Positions 16,755-25,336 of a stretch of 64,000 nt of DNA are shown piece after piece. The notes below the pieces were generated by a model, which was given only the letters and a program-made list of their open reading frames with translations, was not told the DNA's origin and did not search any database. The position numbers were made by a program, and so were the translations under genes. Source of the DNA: an uncultured bacterium (lineage in GTDB: Bacteria; Bacillota; Clostridia; Oscillospirales; Ruminococcaceae); the NCBI GenBank assembly GCA_934875375.1, contig CAKXHL010000004.1, positions 62,001 to 126,000 of the forward strand. Direction: 5' to 3'. The number at the start of each line of letters is the position of its first letter. Within the stretch, counting starts at the first letter, position 1.

Positions 16755-16952
16755 GCTGTTTGGGATTTTTACCGGATTATCCGATTTCGGTCTCCTTTTA
16801 TCATGCTGGCCAGTTCTCTTTTTCAATCGTAGCAGCACTGTCCCTGGAATAAGTACCAATCAGTCTGGGCACGCCGATTTCTTCTTCACTCCGAAATCCT
16901 CATTTCATGCGATTGCAATGCTTTGGATTGGCGATGATGCAGAAAGAGAAAG

Positions 16953-17804
16953 TTACACCTGTACTGAAGAAAGCTGGCGAAAATCTGCGGCGTGACAGCG
17001 CGCATAGTGAAACAAATACTGCTGGGCAATTCCCATCCAGGGAGTAAACTGCTTGGGAAAGCCGTCGGGGTACAGGATAGCCAGTACCCGTTTCATCCAC
17101 ACATCCATAGGCACCACCTGTGTTTTGTGATACCCGTACAGCAGCACACAGTCAGCGACTTTGGGGCCTACGCCGCAAATACTGGTCAGAATCCGGCGGG
17201 CGCTGTCCACGTCCAGGGTAGCGATATTTTTTAAATCAACAAAGCCGGATGATACTTTCTGGGCTGCATCCAGAAGATATTTTGCGCGAAACCCGCTGCG
17301 CAGCGATGCAAGGTCTTCTATTGAGCACCGAGCAAGCCCATCCGGCGAAGGGAAAGCGGGAAGAGCTCCTGAAGAATCTCCCAAAAGGGAACATAATCGG
17401 TCTATAATACCGCGGATACGGGGGATATTATTGTTTTGACTGATAATAAAAGAGCATAAAGTTTCCCATGGATCCTGACGCAGCAAACGGATGCCCGGTG
17501 CAAACCTGACGGCCTGCCGTAAAATGGGGTCAGAGCAAAAATCTTGGCATAAAACGGCGTAATCTTCATCTAAACCGAAATAAGGAATCCAAAAGTCTCG
17601 AATGAGTTGGCGGCTGGTATGGGTAAAAGTCAAAACAGTACGTTCCTGTTTGATCCGGCAGAAATTTCCGCTGCCAATCCCTTCCCAAAATCCGTCAGGG
17701 CAGAGTTTCCAACGAAAACACTGTCCGCAGTCCAGTGTGCGTTCAAGATCAAAACAGACGACACCCTGCAGAAAAATCTGTCCATTTTTTTCAATGATTC
17801 TCAT
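16953..17804 (-). CDS. OGG1-type 8-oxoguanine DNA glycosylase/AP lyase
   Basis: The 283-residue protein carries an N-terminal OGG_N-like domain (QGVVCFDLERTLDCGQCFRW) and a HhH-GPD domain. The helix-hairpin-helix is SICGVGPKVADC, where the Lys is the Schiff-base residue of OGG1. The catalytic Asp lies in VVPMDVWMKR. It should excise 8-oxoguanine from oxidised DNA and nick the abasic site. The ATG at 17804 has GAGG upstream. Eukaryote-like OGG1 enzymes are widespread in Clostridia, so transfer need not be invoked. It stands alone on the minus strand between two plus-strand genes. Confidence 0.92.
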   Translation of the reverse strand: MRIIEKNGQIFLQGVVCFDLERTLDCGQCFRWKLCPDGFWEGIGSGNFCRIKQERTVLTFTHTSRQLIRDFWIPYFGLDEDYAVLCQDFCSDPILRQAVRFAPGIRLLRQDPWETLCSFIISQNNNIPRIRGIIDRLCSLLGDSSGALPAFPSPDGLARCSIEDLASLRSGFRAKYLLDAAQKVSSGFVDLKNIATLDVDSARRILTSICGVGPKVADCVLLYGYHKTQVVPMDVWMKRVLAILYPDGFPKQFTPWMGIAQQYLFHYARCHAADFRQLSSVQV

Positions 17805-18173
17805 AAAAACCTCGCTTTTTGCCCTTCCTGTGGAAAAACAACATCTGCTTTCCAGTACCTCAGAATGTCCGCGTTATTACCGCATCATGTGGGATGCAGC
17901 TTTCAGGTTGCAAACAGTCCGGTGAAATAAAACAGCGGTCTATTTCTGTTTTCTTCTAAAGCCGCTTGTCATGGTGAGGATATTTCTGGCAACACAAAAA
18001 AGCTGCTGATTTACAGACATCAGGCTGCTTTTGTTACAGTATTTCAATATCCATTAAAATCTTATTATAGCACCTTTTTTGCAGATATGGTATACTGACC
18101 ATAAATAGCCAATAGCGCTTGGAAAAAGTTTGACAATGCCGGCGCACACCTTTTGATGAAAGGGCGTATGATC
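17805..18173. other. Intergenic region with one hairpin
   Basis: No gene is supported between the divergent glycosylase and DUF6062 genes. A hairpin at 17996-18032 (AAAAAGC...GCTTTT, one bulge) resembles a terminator, but no transcript is known to enter it. It could be a leader element of the DUF6062 gene. Confidence 0.35.
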
Positions 18174-18866
18174 ATGAAGGATTCCATTTATACCATTCCG
18201 CTCAGTGAAGTACTGGAACCGAAAGACGGCTGTCCCATCTGCCGTTTGCGCAATATCCTGGAAGACAGGTGTCTGGAATACATTATGGGAGCGGCCATGA
18301 TGGAACCGGATATCCGTATAGAAACAAACCGAGAGGGGTTTTGTTTCCCTCATTTTGAACGAATGCTCAAGGCAAAAAACCGTCTGTCTTTGGCTTTGAT
18401 GCTGGAAAGCCGATTGGCGTATGTGGCGGAAAATGAATTGTCCATACCGTCGGCTAAAGGAGGGCTGTTTAAAAAAAATATCCCTGCCGTTTCCAAAAAA
18501 CAAAGCTGCTTTGTCTGCGGTGAGGTCAATCGGGTCATGGACCGTATGTTGCAGACATTAATGCATATGTGGGAAAAGGAAGAAAATGTTCGAGAAGTGT
18601 ACGCACAGCAACCGGTAATCTGTCTGGAACACTGCCAACAGCTGATGGCAATGGCTCCCGGTGCGATGGGGAAGAAAGCTGCGCCTTTTATCGCTGAAAC
18701 GCAGCGGATTACGCGAAAATATTTGGAAGAGCTGGAGAAGGACGTAACTCACTTCTGTCGGATGTACGACTACCGCAGCAAGGGACAGGATTGGGGAAAC
18801 AGCCGGGATTCCATTGAGCGGGCGATTTGGTTTTTGACAACCAGAGTGCCAAAAGAGGAAAAATAA
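18174..18866 (+). CDS. DUF6062 family protein, cysteine-rich
   Basis: The product is about 230 residues and opens MKDSIYTIPLSEVLEP followed by GCPICRLR. It has several cysteine pairs: CPIC near residue 18, CFPHFERML near 57, CFVCGEVNR near 114 and CLEHCQQL near 150. Paired C-x2-C and C-x2-H motifs suggest metal (zinc or Fe-S) binding, but this is inference. The family is common in Clostridia and has no known function. The start is not certain; ATG at 18168 is an alternative six bases upstream. GAAAGGG (18158-18164) serves either. It is a single gene with its own terminator. Confidence 0.8.
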   Translation: MKDSIYTIPLSEVLEPKDGCPICRLRNILEDRCLEYIMGAAMMEPDIRIETNREGFCFPHFERMLKAKNRLSLALMLESRLAYVAENELSIPSAKGGLFKKNIPAVSKKQSCFVCGEVNRVMDRMLQTLMHMWEKEENVREVYAQQPVICLEHCQQLMAMAPGAMGKKAAPFIAETQRITRKYLEELEKDVTHFCRMYDYRSKGQDWGNSRDSIERAIWFLTTRVPKEEK

Positions 18867-18874
18867 AGTACGGA

Positions 18875-18902
18875 AAAACGCGCCGCATCTGCGGTGCGTT
18901 TT
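18875..18902 (+). terminator. Terminator of the DUF6062 gene
   Basis: A 12-bp stem AAAACGCGCCGC/GCGGTGCGTTTT with an ATCT loop ends in a T-rich tract. Confidence 0.8.
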
Positions 18903-19214
18903 CTGTTTGTCTAGTATTTTTAATGCAAAACATGCTATAACCATTTGTAATTTGTAAAAACAGGAAAAAATTTTTTTATGTTGCCAATCGGCTTAAAAAG
19001 CGGATTAGCGGTCTTTTTTTGCAAAGCTCTCGTTTTTTCAATTAAATGGTATTTTTTTGTCAAGTGGAAAACAAAACTTTGTAAAAATAATTTTAAGCAG
19101 TCTATTTATCAGGAAATTCATGTTTATTTCCACTCTTTCCACAACCTTTTCCACTGAAAAGCTGTGGAAAGGGGAAATTACTGTTAGTATATTTGTTGAA
19201 AAGGTGGAAAAAAG
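18903..19214. other. AT-rich non-coding region with a cluster of TTTCCAC motifs
   Basis: Six copies of TTTCCAC occur within 147 bases of this region and its right edge. Direct copies are at 19127-19133, 19136-19142 and 19148-19154; reverse copies are at 19064-19070, 19164-19170 and 19204-19210. Four of them lie inside one long hairpin at 19126-19178. A smaller stem followed by seven Ts ends near 19020. No long gene is present. The motif resembles, but does not match, a DnaA box. Confidence 0.55.
19126..19178. repeat. Long imperfect inverted repeat (hairpin) of TTTCCAC motifs
   Basis: Three stacked stems are visible: ATTTCC/GGAAAT (19126-19131 and 19173-19178), CTTTCCACA/TGTGGAAAG (19135-19143 and 19163-19171) and TTTTC/GAAAA (19147-19151 and 19156-19160) around a CACT loop. 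There is no T run, so it is not a simple terminator. Confidence 0.65.
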
Positions 19215-19304
19215 ATGAAGCAGGAAATTTATCCAGTAAATCTGCATAGTTTGAAACACGATGTCAAAAATATTCCAAGGAGCAGAACAAAGGGAGGAAT
19301 TTGA
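19215..19304 (+). CDS. Possible 29-codon leader peptide
   Basis: A short frame beginning MKQEIYPVNLHS follows AAGGTGG (19201-19207) and ends one base before the ATG of the next gene, as expected for coupled translation. It is too short to support by composition, and no family is recognised. It might be chance. Confidence 0.25.
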   Translation: MKQEIYPVNLHSLKHDVKNIPRSRTKGGI

Positions 19305-19305
19305 C

Positions 19306-19572
19306 ATGGTGCGTGGCGTACACAAAAAAATCATTGAAGTGGCAGATACGCAGAATGAATTTTTTGAACGGGCCATTTTGATTGTAAAAGAAGGCTTTCG
19401 GGAGGAAGATCCGGAACGGCTGCGCCAAAAAGCCGGAGACTATGTTTCGCACATGGGAAATGTGGCGTTGGCCAGACGAAAAAAGGTAAAATTTTTGCGG
19501 AACTTGGGAAAAGTTTTAGCTGGCGCGGCGGTTGGAGTGGCTTTTATGCTGATTGTGATTTTTTGGCTGTAA
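19306..19572 (+). CDS. Small single-pass membrane protein, unknown
   Basis: The 88-residue product starts MVRGVHKKIIEVAD behind GGGAGGAAT (19292-19300). A mainly helical, charged N-terminal part of about 65 residues (RQKAGDYVSHM, ARRKKVKFLRN) is followed by one hydrophobic helix (GKVLAGAAVGVAFMLIVIFWL region) ending at the C-terminus. This tail-anchored layout would leave the charged part in the cytoplasm. I recognise no family. The structured TTTCCAC region and the possible leader peptide lie directly upstream, so expression may be regulated. Confidence 0.7.
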   Translation: MVRGVHKKIIEVADTQNEFFERAILIVKEGFREEDPERLRQKAGDYVSHMGNVALARRKKVKFLRNLGKVLAGAAVGVAFMLIVIFWL

Positions 19573-19728
19573 TTGCGAAAAGATAACCCAAGATGCTTTT
19601 TTCTCTGCCAATCTTATGATATAATATAACAAATATTGCGTTTTTTCGCCTTTTTGCGCGGCAAAAAAGAGAGGGCTGTGGAAGAAATCGGGCGGCGGAA
19701 CGTTTGACAGTTGGAGGGATTGGAAAGC

Positions 19729-20496
19729 ATGTCGGATCAGATGCAGAAGAGGGACAGTCAGCTGATTTTTGGCAGAAATGCCGTGCTGGAAGCAATCAAG
19801 GCGGGAGCTGCCATTGATAAGCTTTATGTGGCACCGGTGGAACAGAAAGGGAGTATTGGGAAAATTATTTCCCTGGCAAAATCAGCGGGCGTTCCGGTCA
19901 AGGATGTGACAGGACAGAAACTGGACGCTATGACCGGCAATCAGGCACATCAGGGTGTTGCGGCGACGATTGCGGCGGCAGCTTACGCGACAATGGATCA
20001 AGTTTGGGAGATGGTCCGCAAGAAAGGAGAAAAGCTTTTTCTGATCCTTGCAGACGAAATAGAAGATCCGCATAATCTTGGCGCGCTGATCCGGACGGCA
20101 GAATGCTGCGGCGCGCATGGAATTGTTGTTCCCAAACGACGTAGTGCGGGGTTATCCCCCACAGTGTATAAAAGTTCTGCAGGAGCAGTGAGCCATATTC
20201 CAGTGGTGAGGGTGGCAAACTTAGTGTCTTTCATTGAAGAATGGAAAGCGAAAGGCGTGTGGTTTTACTGTGCCGATATGGATGGCCAGACTTGGTGCCA
20301 GACAGATTTCAGCGGGCATACAGCTCTGGTGGTCGGCTCAGAGGGCAATGGAGTTGGCCGTTTGGTCAAGGAGAAGTGCGACTTTACCGTTTCTTTGCCG
20401 ATGCTGGGCAAAATCAGTTCATTAAACGCTTCAGTGGCTGGCGGTGTGCTGATGTATGAAATAGCAAGACAACGTCTTGCCATCCAAGCGAGATAG
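19729..20496 (+). CDS. rlmB: 23S rRNA (guanosine-2'-O-)-methyltransferase RlmB / TrmH family
   Basis: The 255-residue SpoU-type methyltransferase starts MSDQMQKRDSQLIFGRNAVLEAI; the N-terminal substrate-binding domain is thus complete. The C-terminal knotted SPOUT domain carries the three family motifs: EDPHNLGALIRTAE, VVGSEGNGV and LPMLGKISSLNASVA. It should methylate G2251 of 23S rRNA using S-adenosylmethionine, although close paralogues act on other sites. ATG at 19729 was chosen since GGAGGG lies ten bases before it; a TTG 18 bases upstream overlaps that site. It is followed 15 bases later by the degenerate P-type ATPase gene, probably in one operon. Confidence 0.93.
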   Translation: MSDQMQKRDSQLIFGRNAVLEAIKAGAAIDKLYVAPVEQKGSIGKIISLAKSAGVPVKDVTGQKLDAMTGNQAHQGVAATIAAAAYATMDQVWEMVRKKGEKLFLILADEIEDPHNLGALIRTAECCGAHGIVVPKRRSAGLSPTVYKSSAGAVSHIPVVRVANLVSFIEEWKAKGVWFYCADMDGQTWCQTDFSGHTALVVGSEGNGVGRLVKEKCDFTVSLPMLGKISSLNASVAGGVLMYEIARQRLAIQAR

Positions 20497-20511
20497 AAAG
20501 GAGGAGCTGAT

Positions 20512-22902
20512 ATGCCCAATTCTTATGATGTAGATGATATTTTGGAAGAAATAAAGCGAAAAAAAAGCGCGAAAGCAATGCCGGAACAGAATACACAGCG
20601 CCCCAGGCCGACAGCTTGGGATCGTGTTGAGCCCTCTGCATCGGTAAACGCGCCTGCAGCAGAACAGCTCCAGCAGGCATCCTCTCTGGAGGGATTGGCA
20701 GATTTTTTTGGCAGCAACGCAAAGTTTGATATCGGTACGCAGGATAAGAAATCTCATCATCGTGCCGATCCGTCCCGGCGGGAGCAAGTACAAACACCGA
20801 AAACAAAAGAAATGGCGGAGGAGTCTGCTTGGCAGGAGTCGGAGCTTTTTCGTACGGAGCAACCGAAAGATATACAGGACATGCCCGATCCCCGGCGGGA
20901 AATTCATTTTGATTTGGAACAATGGCAGCAGGAGGAGGAAACTCCCCGGCAGCCAATCTTGGAAAAAACCCAGTTGAACATACCTCTTTCCGCTGTTCGG
21001 GAGCCGGAAGAGGATGAGATGGAAAATTTGGAAAAAACCCAGAGTATCCCCACGGCTAAGCCGGCAGATCATTTTGATTTTGAAAGCCTGCAGCGTACGT
21101 TGCATGAACAGGAGAAGGATCTGGAACCGGAGCCTTTTTCCGGCGAAGAAACAGAAGATGATGAAGAGGATATTGAAGATTTCCGTACACCGGCGGATAT
21201 TGCGCCAATTCGTCACGACCTGCAGTCTTCTCTGTTTTCGCTCAATGTTCGCATTGCAGTGGTAGCAGTATTGTTTATTGGCACATTGTATCTTGCATTG
21301 GCCCAGACAGCAGGACTTCCGTTGCCTGCTTTTATGGATATGGAAACACAACCCCGCATTTATATGATTGTAAATCTGGCCCTTGTGATTATTTCGGCGC
21401 TGGTGTGCAACACCACAGTGGGTGGCGGACTTGCGTCCCTTTTGACCATGCAAGCTGACGGGGATTCTTTGGCAGCATTGGCGGTGATATCCACAATTGT
21501 GCAAGGAGTAGCAGTGGCGGCGTTTCCTCAAAAACTGCAGGAGCAGACACTGGGACTATTCTTTGTAGCGGCTGTTTTCGGGCTTCTTTGTAATGTGTGG
21601 GGGAAAAAGACAATCGTCTCCCGAATTGAAGGGAATTTTAGGATTGTTTCCTCTGAGATGCCGAAAAAAGCGGTATTATATTTGAAAAATAAGGAACTGG
21701 CCCGAGAATTAAGCCGGGGGATGGATTTGAATCCGCCTAACTTGGCATATGCCAGCAAAACAGGATTTCTTACCCGCTTTTTGGAACAGTCTTATGAGCC
21801 GGACAACAGCGAAGGATTGTTCCGGGTGATAGCGCCAGTGGTGGCGTTATGCAGTTTGGTAGTTGGTGGAGCCAGCTATTATCTGACTCGAGATATTTTC
21901 ACAGCACTGACTGCTTTCAGCGCTGTGACCTGTATTGCTTCACCGGTAACAGCAACGCTTTATGCCAATTATCCGCTGCTGCGTGCACAGAAGTCTCTTG
22001 CGAAAGAAGGGGCGCAGCTGACCGGCTTTGAAGCGGTAGATACTTTTAGTATGATCAATGGCGTAACGGTAGATGCCAGTGAATTGTTCCCCAGCGATAA
22101 TGTACTGCTGCACAATATCAAAATGTTTGAGAAGCGCCGGATTGATGAGGCGATTTTAGATGCGTCCAGTGCCTTGTGCTCTTTTGATGGTACCATTAAA
22201 AATGTTTTTATGAAGATCATACAAGGGAAAATGGAGATCTTGAAAAAGGTTGAAAATTTAGTGTATGAAGAAGGGATGGGACTGTCTGCCTGGGTGGATG
22301 GTAAACGGGTACTGATTGGCAACAGCGCATTAATGCGCCATCACGAAATCTATACTCCTTCCGCCGATTACGAGGCAAAATACCGTGTAGGCGGACGGGA
22401 ATTGATCTACCTTTCTAATTCGGGTGAATTAACCGCCATGTTTGTTGTCAGCTATCAGCCGGATCCTCAAATTGCACAGGAATTGTATGAGCTGGAACGC
22501 AAGGGGATTGGATTGATTGTTCGGTCTACGGATCCCAACCTGACAGCTGAAAAAATCGCCCAGATTTATGATTTACCGGTTGAGATGGTGCATGTCATTC
22601 CGGCAAAATTACACAGTGATTTTGATATTATGACTGCCCGGAAAGATACGGCACCATCAGGTTTATCTTTTGCTGACGGTGCAGCGTCTTTGTTCCATGG
22701 CGTGGCTGCTGCGATTTCGGTGAAAAGCGCGATTGCTTTGGGGACGGTGCTTCAGATCGTAGGAATTTTGCTGGGATATGGCATTATGACAGTTTTTACG
22801 TTGCTGGGCGCAATGCAGAATGCGAACGGACTGGCAGTGGTGGCTTTTCAGCTTTTATGGGGAGCCGGTACGATGCTGTTTTCCAATCTGCGGAAAATAT
22901 AA
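20512..22902 (+). CDS. Degenerate P-type ATPase-like membrane protein (likely pseudoenzyme)
   Basis: The 796-residue protein begins with about 230 residues that are acidic and low in hydrophobicity, probably disordered. A membrane region then resembles heavy-metal P1B ATPases. It includes TCIASPVTATLYANYPLL, where a Cys-Pro metal helix would be, and GFEAVDT before the phosphorylation site. The DKTGT motif itself is replaced by INGVT at 515-519. An N-domain-like segment remains (GLSAWVDGKRVLIGNSALM, GNS near 603), but the TGE motif and the GDGxND hinge are missing. It ends with two helices. It therefore cannot form the phospho-enzyme. The function is unknown. The start has AGGAGG (20501-20506) upstream. 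Confidence 0.8.
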   Translation: MPNSYDVDDILEEIKRKKSAKAMPEQNTQRPRPTAWDRVEPSASVNAPAAEQLQQASSLEGLADFFGSNAKFDIGTQDKKSHHRADPSRREQVQTPKTKEMAEESAWQESELFRTEQPKDIQDMPDPRREIHFDLEQWQQEEETPRQPILEKTQLNIPLSAVREPEEDEMENLEKTQSIPTAKPADHFDFESLQRTLHEQEKDLEPEPFSGEETEDDEEDIEDFRTPADIAPIRHDLQSSLFSLNVRIAVVAVLFIGTLYLALAQTAGLPLPAFMDMETQPRIYMIVNLALVIISALVCNTTVGGGLASLLTMQADGDSLAALAVISTIVQGVAVAAFPQKLQEQTLGLFFVAAVFGLLCNVWGKKTIVSRIEGNFRIVSSEMPKKAVLYLKNKELARELSRGMDLNPPNLAYASKTGFLTRFLEQSYEPDNSEGLFRVIAPVVALCSLVVGGASYYLTRDIFTALTAFSAVTCIASPVTATLYANYPLLRAQKSLAKEGAQLTGFEAVDTFSMINGVTVDASELFPSDNVLLHNIKMFEKRRIDEAILDASSALCSFDGTIKNVFMKIIQGKMEILKKVENLVYEEGMGLSAWVDGKRVLIGNSALMRHHEIYTPSADYEAKYRVGGRELIYLSNSGELTAMFVVSYQPDPQIAQELYELERKGIGLIVRSTDPNLTAEKIAQIYDLPVEMVHVIPAKLHSDFDIMTARKDTAPSGLSFADGAASLFHGVAAAISVKSAIALGTVLQIVGILLGYGIMTVFTLLGAMQNANGLAVVAFQLLWGAGTMLFSNLRKI

Positions 22903-22912
22903 TCCGTAATTC

Positions 22913-22954
22913 AATGAATAAAGCACCCGAGGTTCTCCGGGTGCTTTATTCATT
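22913..22954 (+). terminator. Terminator of the rlmB / P-type ATPase-like operon
   Basis: AATGAATAAAGCACCCG pairs perfectly with CGGGTGCTTTATTCATT around an eight-base loop. Confidence 0.8.
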
Positions 22955-23034
22955 GTGGGAAGAACATTTCTGTTTTGGCTGTATGATGGTTCCAAAGAAG
23001 ATTAGAAAACGGATAAAAATAATTGGGAAAAGAG

Positions 23035-23063
23035 TTGACTTTTTCAGGATATCTTTATATGAT
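23035..23063 (+). promoter_or_regulatory. Probable promoter of the chromate-transporter operon
   Basis: TTGACT (23035-23040) and TATGAT (23058-23063) are 17 bases apart. The following 70 bases are very AT-rich and could hold the LysR binding site; no clear T-N11-A dyad stands out. Confidence 0.65.
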
Positions 23064-23140
23064 GACTATGGAATTAATATGAATTAGTTATAATTTATAT
23101 AGTTCCTATATTTAAAAAATATGGATAGAAGGTTTTTGCA

Positions 23141-23686
23141 ATGAGAGAACTACTGGATTTGTTCTGGACCTTTGCCCGAATTGGAGGGCTGACTTTTGGG
23201 GGAGGCTATGCTATGTTGCCGATTTTACAGCGGGAGGTGGTGGAAAAACGCCAATGGGTAAGCGATGAGGAACTGATGGATTACTATGCGATTGGGCAGT
23301 GTACCCCTGGCATAATCGCCGTGAATACGGCAACCTTTGTGGGGCAGAAAACCAGGGGGATAATAGGCGGTATTATAGCGACATTAGGAGTGGTTTTTCC
23401 ATCTTTGGTGATCATTACAGTCATTGCCGCTTTTATCCAGAATTTTGCGGATTTGGAAATTGTAAAAAACGCTTTTGCAGGGATTCGCATCTGTGTTTGC
23501 GTTCTGATTCTCAACGCAGTAATCAAGTTGCTGAAAAGCTCAGTGGTTGATAAAGCGACATTGGTTATCTATGCTGCGGTAGCTGTAGGGTCGATTTTAA
23601 CCAGTGTTTCACCTATCATTTTTGTACTGCTGGCTGGTATTGCTGGTGTTTTGCTGCAAAACTGGAAGGGAGGCGCTACGAAATGA
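23141..23686 (+). CDS. Chromate transporter family protein, first half-size subunit
   Basis: The 181-residue protein is one ChrA-type domain with about five or six helices. It has the family opening FWTFARIGGLTFGGGYAMLPIL and the QCTPGIIAVNTATFVG motif. Short-chain CHR proteins are encoded in pairs and act as heterodimers; the second half follows with a four-base overlap. In chromate-resistant bacteria they export chromate, but in gut Clostridia the natural anion is unproven. The ATG lies about 40 bases after an AT-rich regulatory stretch, and its ribosome binding site (AGAAGG) is moderate. Confidence 0.92.
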   Translation: MRELLDLFWTFARIGGLTFGGGYAMLPILQREVVEKRQWVSDEELMDYYAIGQCTPGIIAVNTATFVGQKTRGIIGGIIATLGVVFPSLVIITVIAAFIQNFADLEIVKNAFAGIRICVCVLILNAVIKLLKSSVVDKATLVIYAAVAVGSILTSVSPIIFVLLAGIAGVLLQNWKGGATK

Positions 23687-24264
23687 TCTATTTGCGCTTG
23701 TTTTATGAGTTTTTTAAAGCGGGGCTGTTTTCGATTGGTGGAGGGTTGGCCACACTTCCTTTTTTGTATAACATTTCGGATACAACAGGATGGTTTACCC
23801 ATGGACAGCTGGCAGATATGGTGGCTATTTCTGAATCAACGCCGGGGCCAATTGGTGTTAATATGGCTACCTATGTGGGGTTTGCCACAGGTGGAATTCC
23901 CGGCGCAGTAATTGCAACGATTGGATTGATTACGCCATCTATTATTGTCATTTTAGTGATTGCCGGATTTTTAAAGGCTTTTCGGGATAACAAGTATGTA
24001 AAAGGGGCGTTTTATGGGCTGCGCCCAGCTTCAACTGGACTAATCACTGCGGCCGGCTTCTCGGTGGTGATGATTTCTCTGGTACAGCTTGATGCATTCC
24101 GTGCCAGCGGTTCTATTTTGGATTTGTTTAATTGGAGAGGACTTTTGTTAGCAGCAGTTATTTTCCTATTGACCCGTGTATTTAAAAAGCTGCATCCAGC
24201 GGTATTTATCGGTGCATCCGCGGTGGCAGGAATCTTATTTGGATTTGCAGGGGTTTCGATATGA
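23683..24264 (+). CDS. Chromate transporter family protein, second half-size subunit
   Basis: The 193-residue partner overlaps the preceding gene (ATGA), so the two are translationally coupled. It repeats the family pattern, with FKAGLFSIGGGLATLPFL near the start and ISESTPGPIGVNMATYVG. About six membrane helices are visible. The two halves should assemble in inverted topology to form the transporter. The LysR regulator overlaps its 3' end by four bases. Confidence 0.92.
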   Translation: MIYLRLFYEFFKAGLFSIGGGLATLPFLYNISDTTGWFTHGQLADMVAISESTPGPIGVNMATYVGFATGGIPGAVIATIGLITPSIIVILVIAGFLKAFRDNKYVKGAFYGLRPASTGLITAAGFSVVMISLVQLDAFRASGSILDLFNWRGLLLAAVIFLLTRVFKKLHPAVFIGASAVAGILFGFAGVSI

Positions 24265-25133
24265 ATATCAAACAGCTGCAATATTTCGTTACTATTGTGG
24301 AAAATGGCACGATTACTGCTGCTGCCAAAAAGCTGGGGATTTCCCAGCCTCCGTTGAGTGCGCAAATGAAACTGTTAGAGGAGGAGCTGGGCGTTACGCT
24401 GATGGAGCGCGGTGCCAGGCAGGTTCGTCTGACTGACACGGGGCGGATTCTGTACCGGCGGGCGGTTTCCATTGTGGAATTGACTGACACTACTTTAAAA
24501 GAGTTGACCGATTTTAGAAACGGGATATCCGGCGTACTGCGGTTGGGCACTGTATCTTCCTGCGGAATCGGATTGCTAAAAAGTAAAATGGCTGCATTTC
24601 GGGACAAATTTCCGGATGTGTGCTTTGAAATTTGTGAAGGGAACACTCTGGATCTGGCTGACCAGATTCGAAGCGGTGTGATCGATCTGGCGATTGTGCG
24701 GGCGCCGTTCCGCTCAGAAGAGTTTTCCTGTGTTTTTTTGGAAGAGGAACCGATGGTGGCGGTGGGCGATGAAAGTTATTTTTCCAAGATGCCGTGGGAT
24801 TCTGCTACGTTGGCAGATTTGGAAGGCTTGCCGCTGATTTGCTATCGGAGGTGGGAATCACTCATTCGGGCAACTTTTGAAGAGGAGGGAATCGTTCCTT
24901 ACATTTATTGTTTGAATGATGACGCCAGGACTTCTTTGATGTGGGCATCGGCAGGATTGGGTGTTGCAATTGTTCCCCGTTCTATCTGTTCGGTCATCAC
25001 ACGAAAAGGAATTGCTTATAAAAGACTCAGGGAAAAGGGAATGTATACACGGATGGCGGCAATTCGCAAAAAGGGTGGATACTGTCCTCCGTTGATGCAA
25101 GAGTTTTTGAATATTTTTGCACAACAGGAGTAA
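24261..25133 (+). CDS. LysR-type transcriptional regulator
   Basis: The 290-residue protein has the N-terminal winged helix MNIKQLQYFVTIVENGTITAA ... KKLGISQPPLSAQMKLLE and a C-terminal substrate-binding domain from about residue 90. It overlaps the second transporter gene (ATGA), so it is made from the same transcript as the pair. LysR regulators are usually divergent from their targets; this co-directional third position is less common and implies feedback of the transporter operon on itself. The effector is unknown. A shared terminator with the minus-strand neighbour follows at 25274. Confidence 0.93.
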   Translation: MNIKQLQYFVTIVENGTITAAAKKLGISQPPLSAQMKLLEEELGVTLMERGARQVRLTDTGRILYRRAVSIVELTDTTLKELTDFRNGISGVLRLGTVSSCGIGLLKSKMAAFRDKFPDVCFEICEGNTLDLADQIRSGVIDLAIVRAPFRSEEFSCVFLEEEPMVAVGDESYFSKMPWDSATLADLEGLPLICYRRWESLIRATFEEEGIVPYIYCLNDDARTSLMWASAGLGVAIVPRSICSVITRKGIAYKRLREKGMYTRMAAIRKKGGYCPPLMQEFLNIFAQQE

Positions 25134-25273
25134 AAGTGTATGGATCTATTTCTCTAAGTAAAATGGACCGGGTTTATATTATTTTGGCGGGCTGCCATGG
25201 CGACAGTAACTGCATTTACAGCATTTTCAAATTGTCAGATTTTATTTTCACAATACTTCACAAATCTACTAAA

Positions 25274-25308
25274 AAATTGGCAGCTTGCGTTACGCAAGCT
25301 GCCAATTT
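25274..25308. terminator. Terminator between the LysR gene and yoaK
   Basis: A perfect 16-bp stem (25274-25289 with 25293-25308) has a TTA loop. A-rich and T-rich edges on both sides let it work in both directions. Confidence 0.8.
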
Positions 25309-25336
25309 GTGTTCTGACCAAGATTCATAAAAACGT

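Noticed and set aside
16753..16995. 80-codon plus-strand frame after the GNAT gene
   Set aside because: It overlaps the 3' end of the glycosylase gene on the other strand, starts inside a terminator and shows no protein-like pattern.
19126..19178. Possible replication origin with DnaA boxes
   Set aside because: The motif TTTCCAC differs from the TTATCCACA box at key positions, and none of dnaA, dnaN, recF, gyrB or rpmH is nearby.
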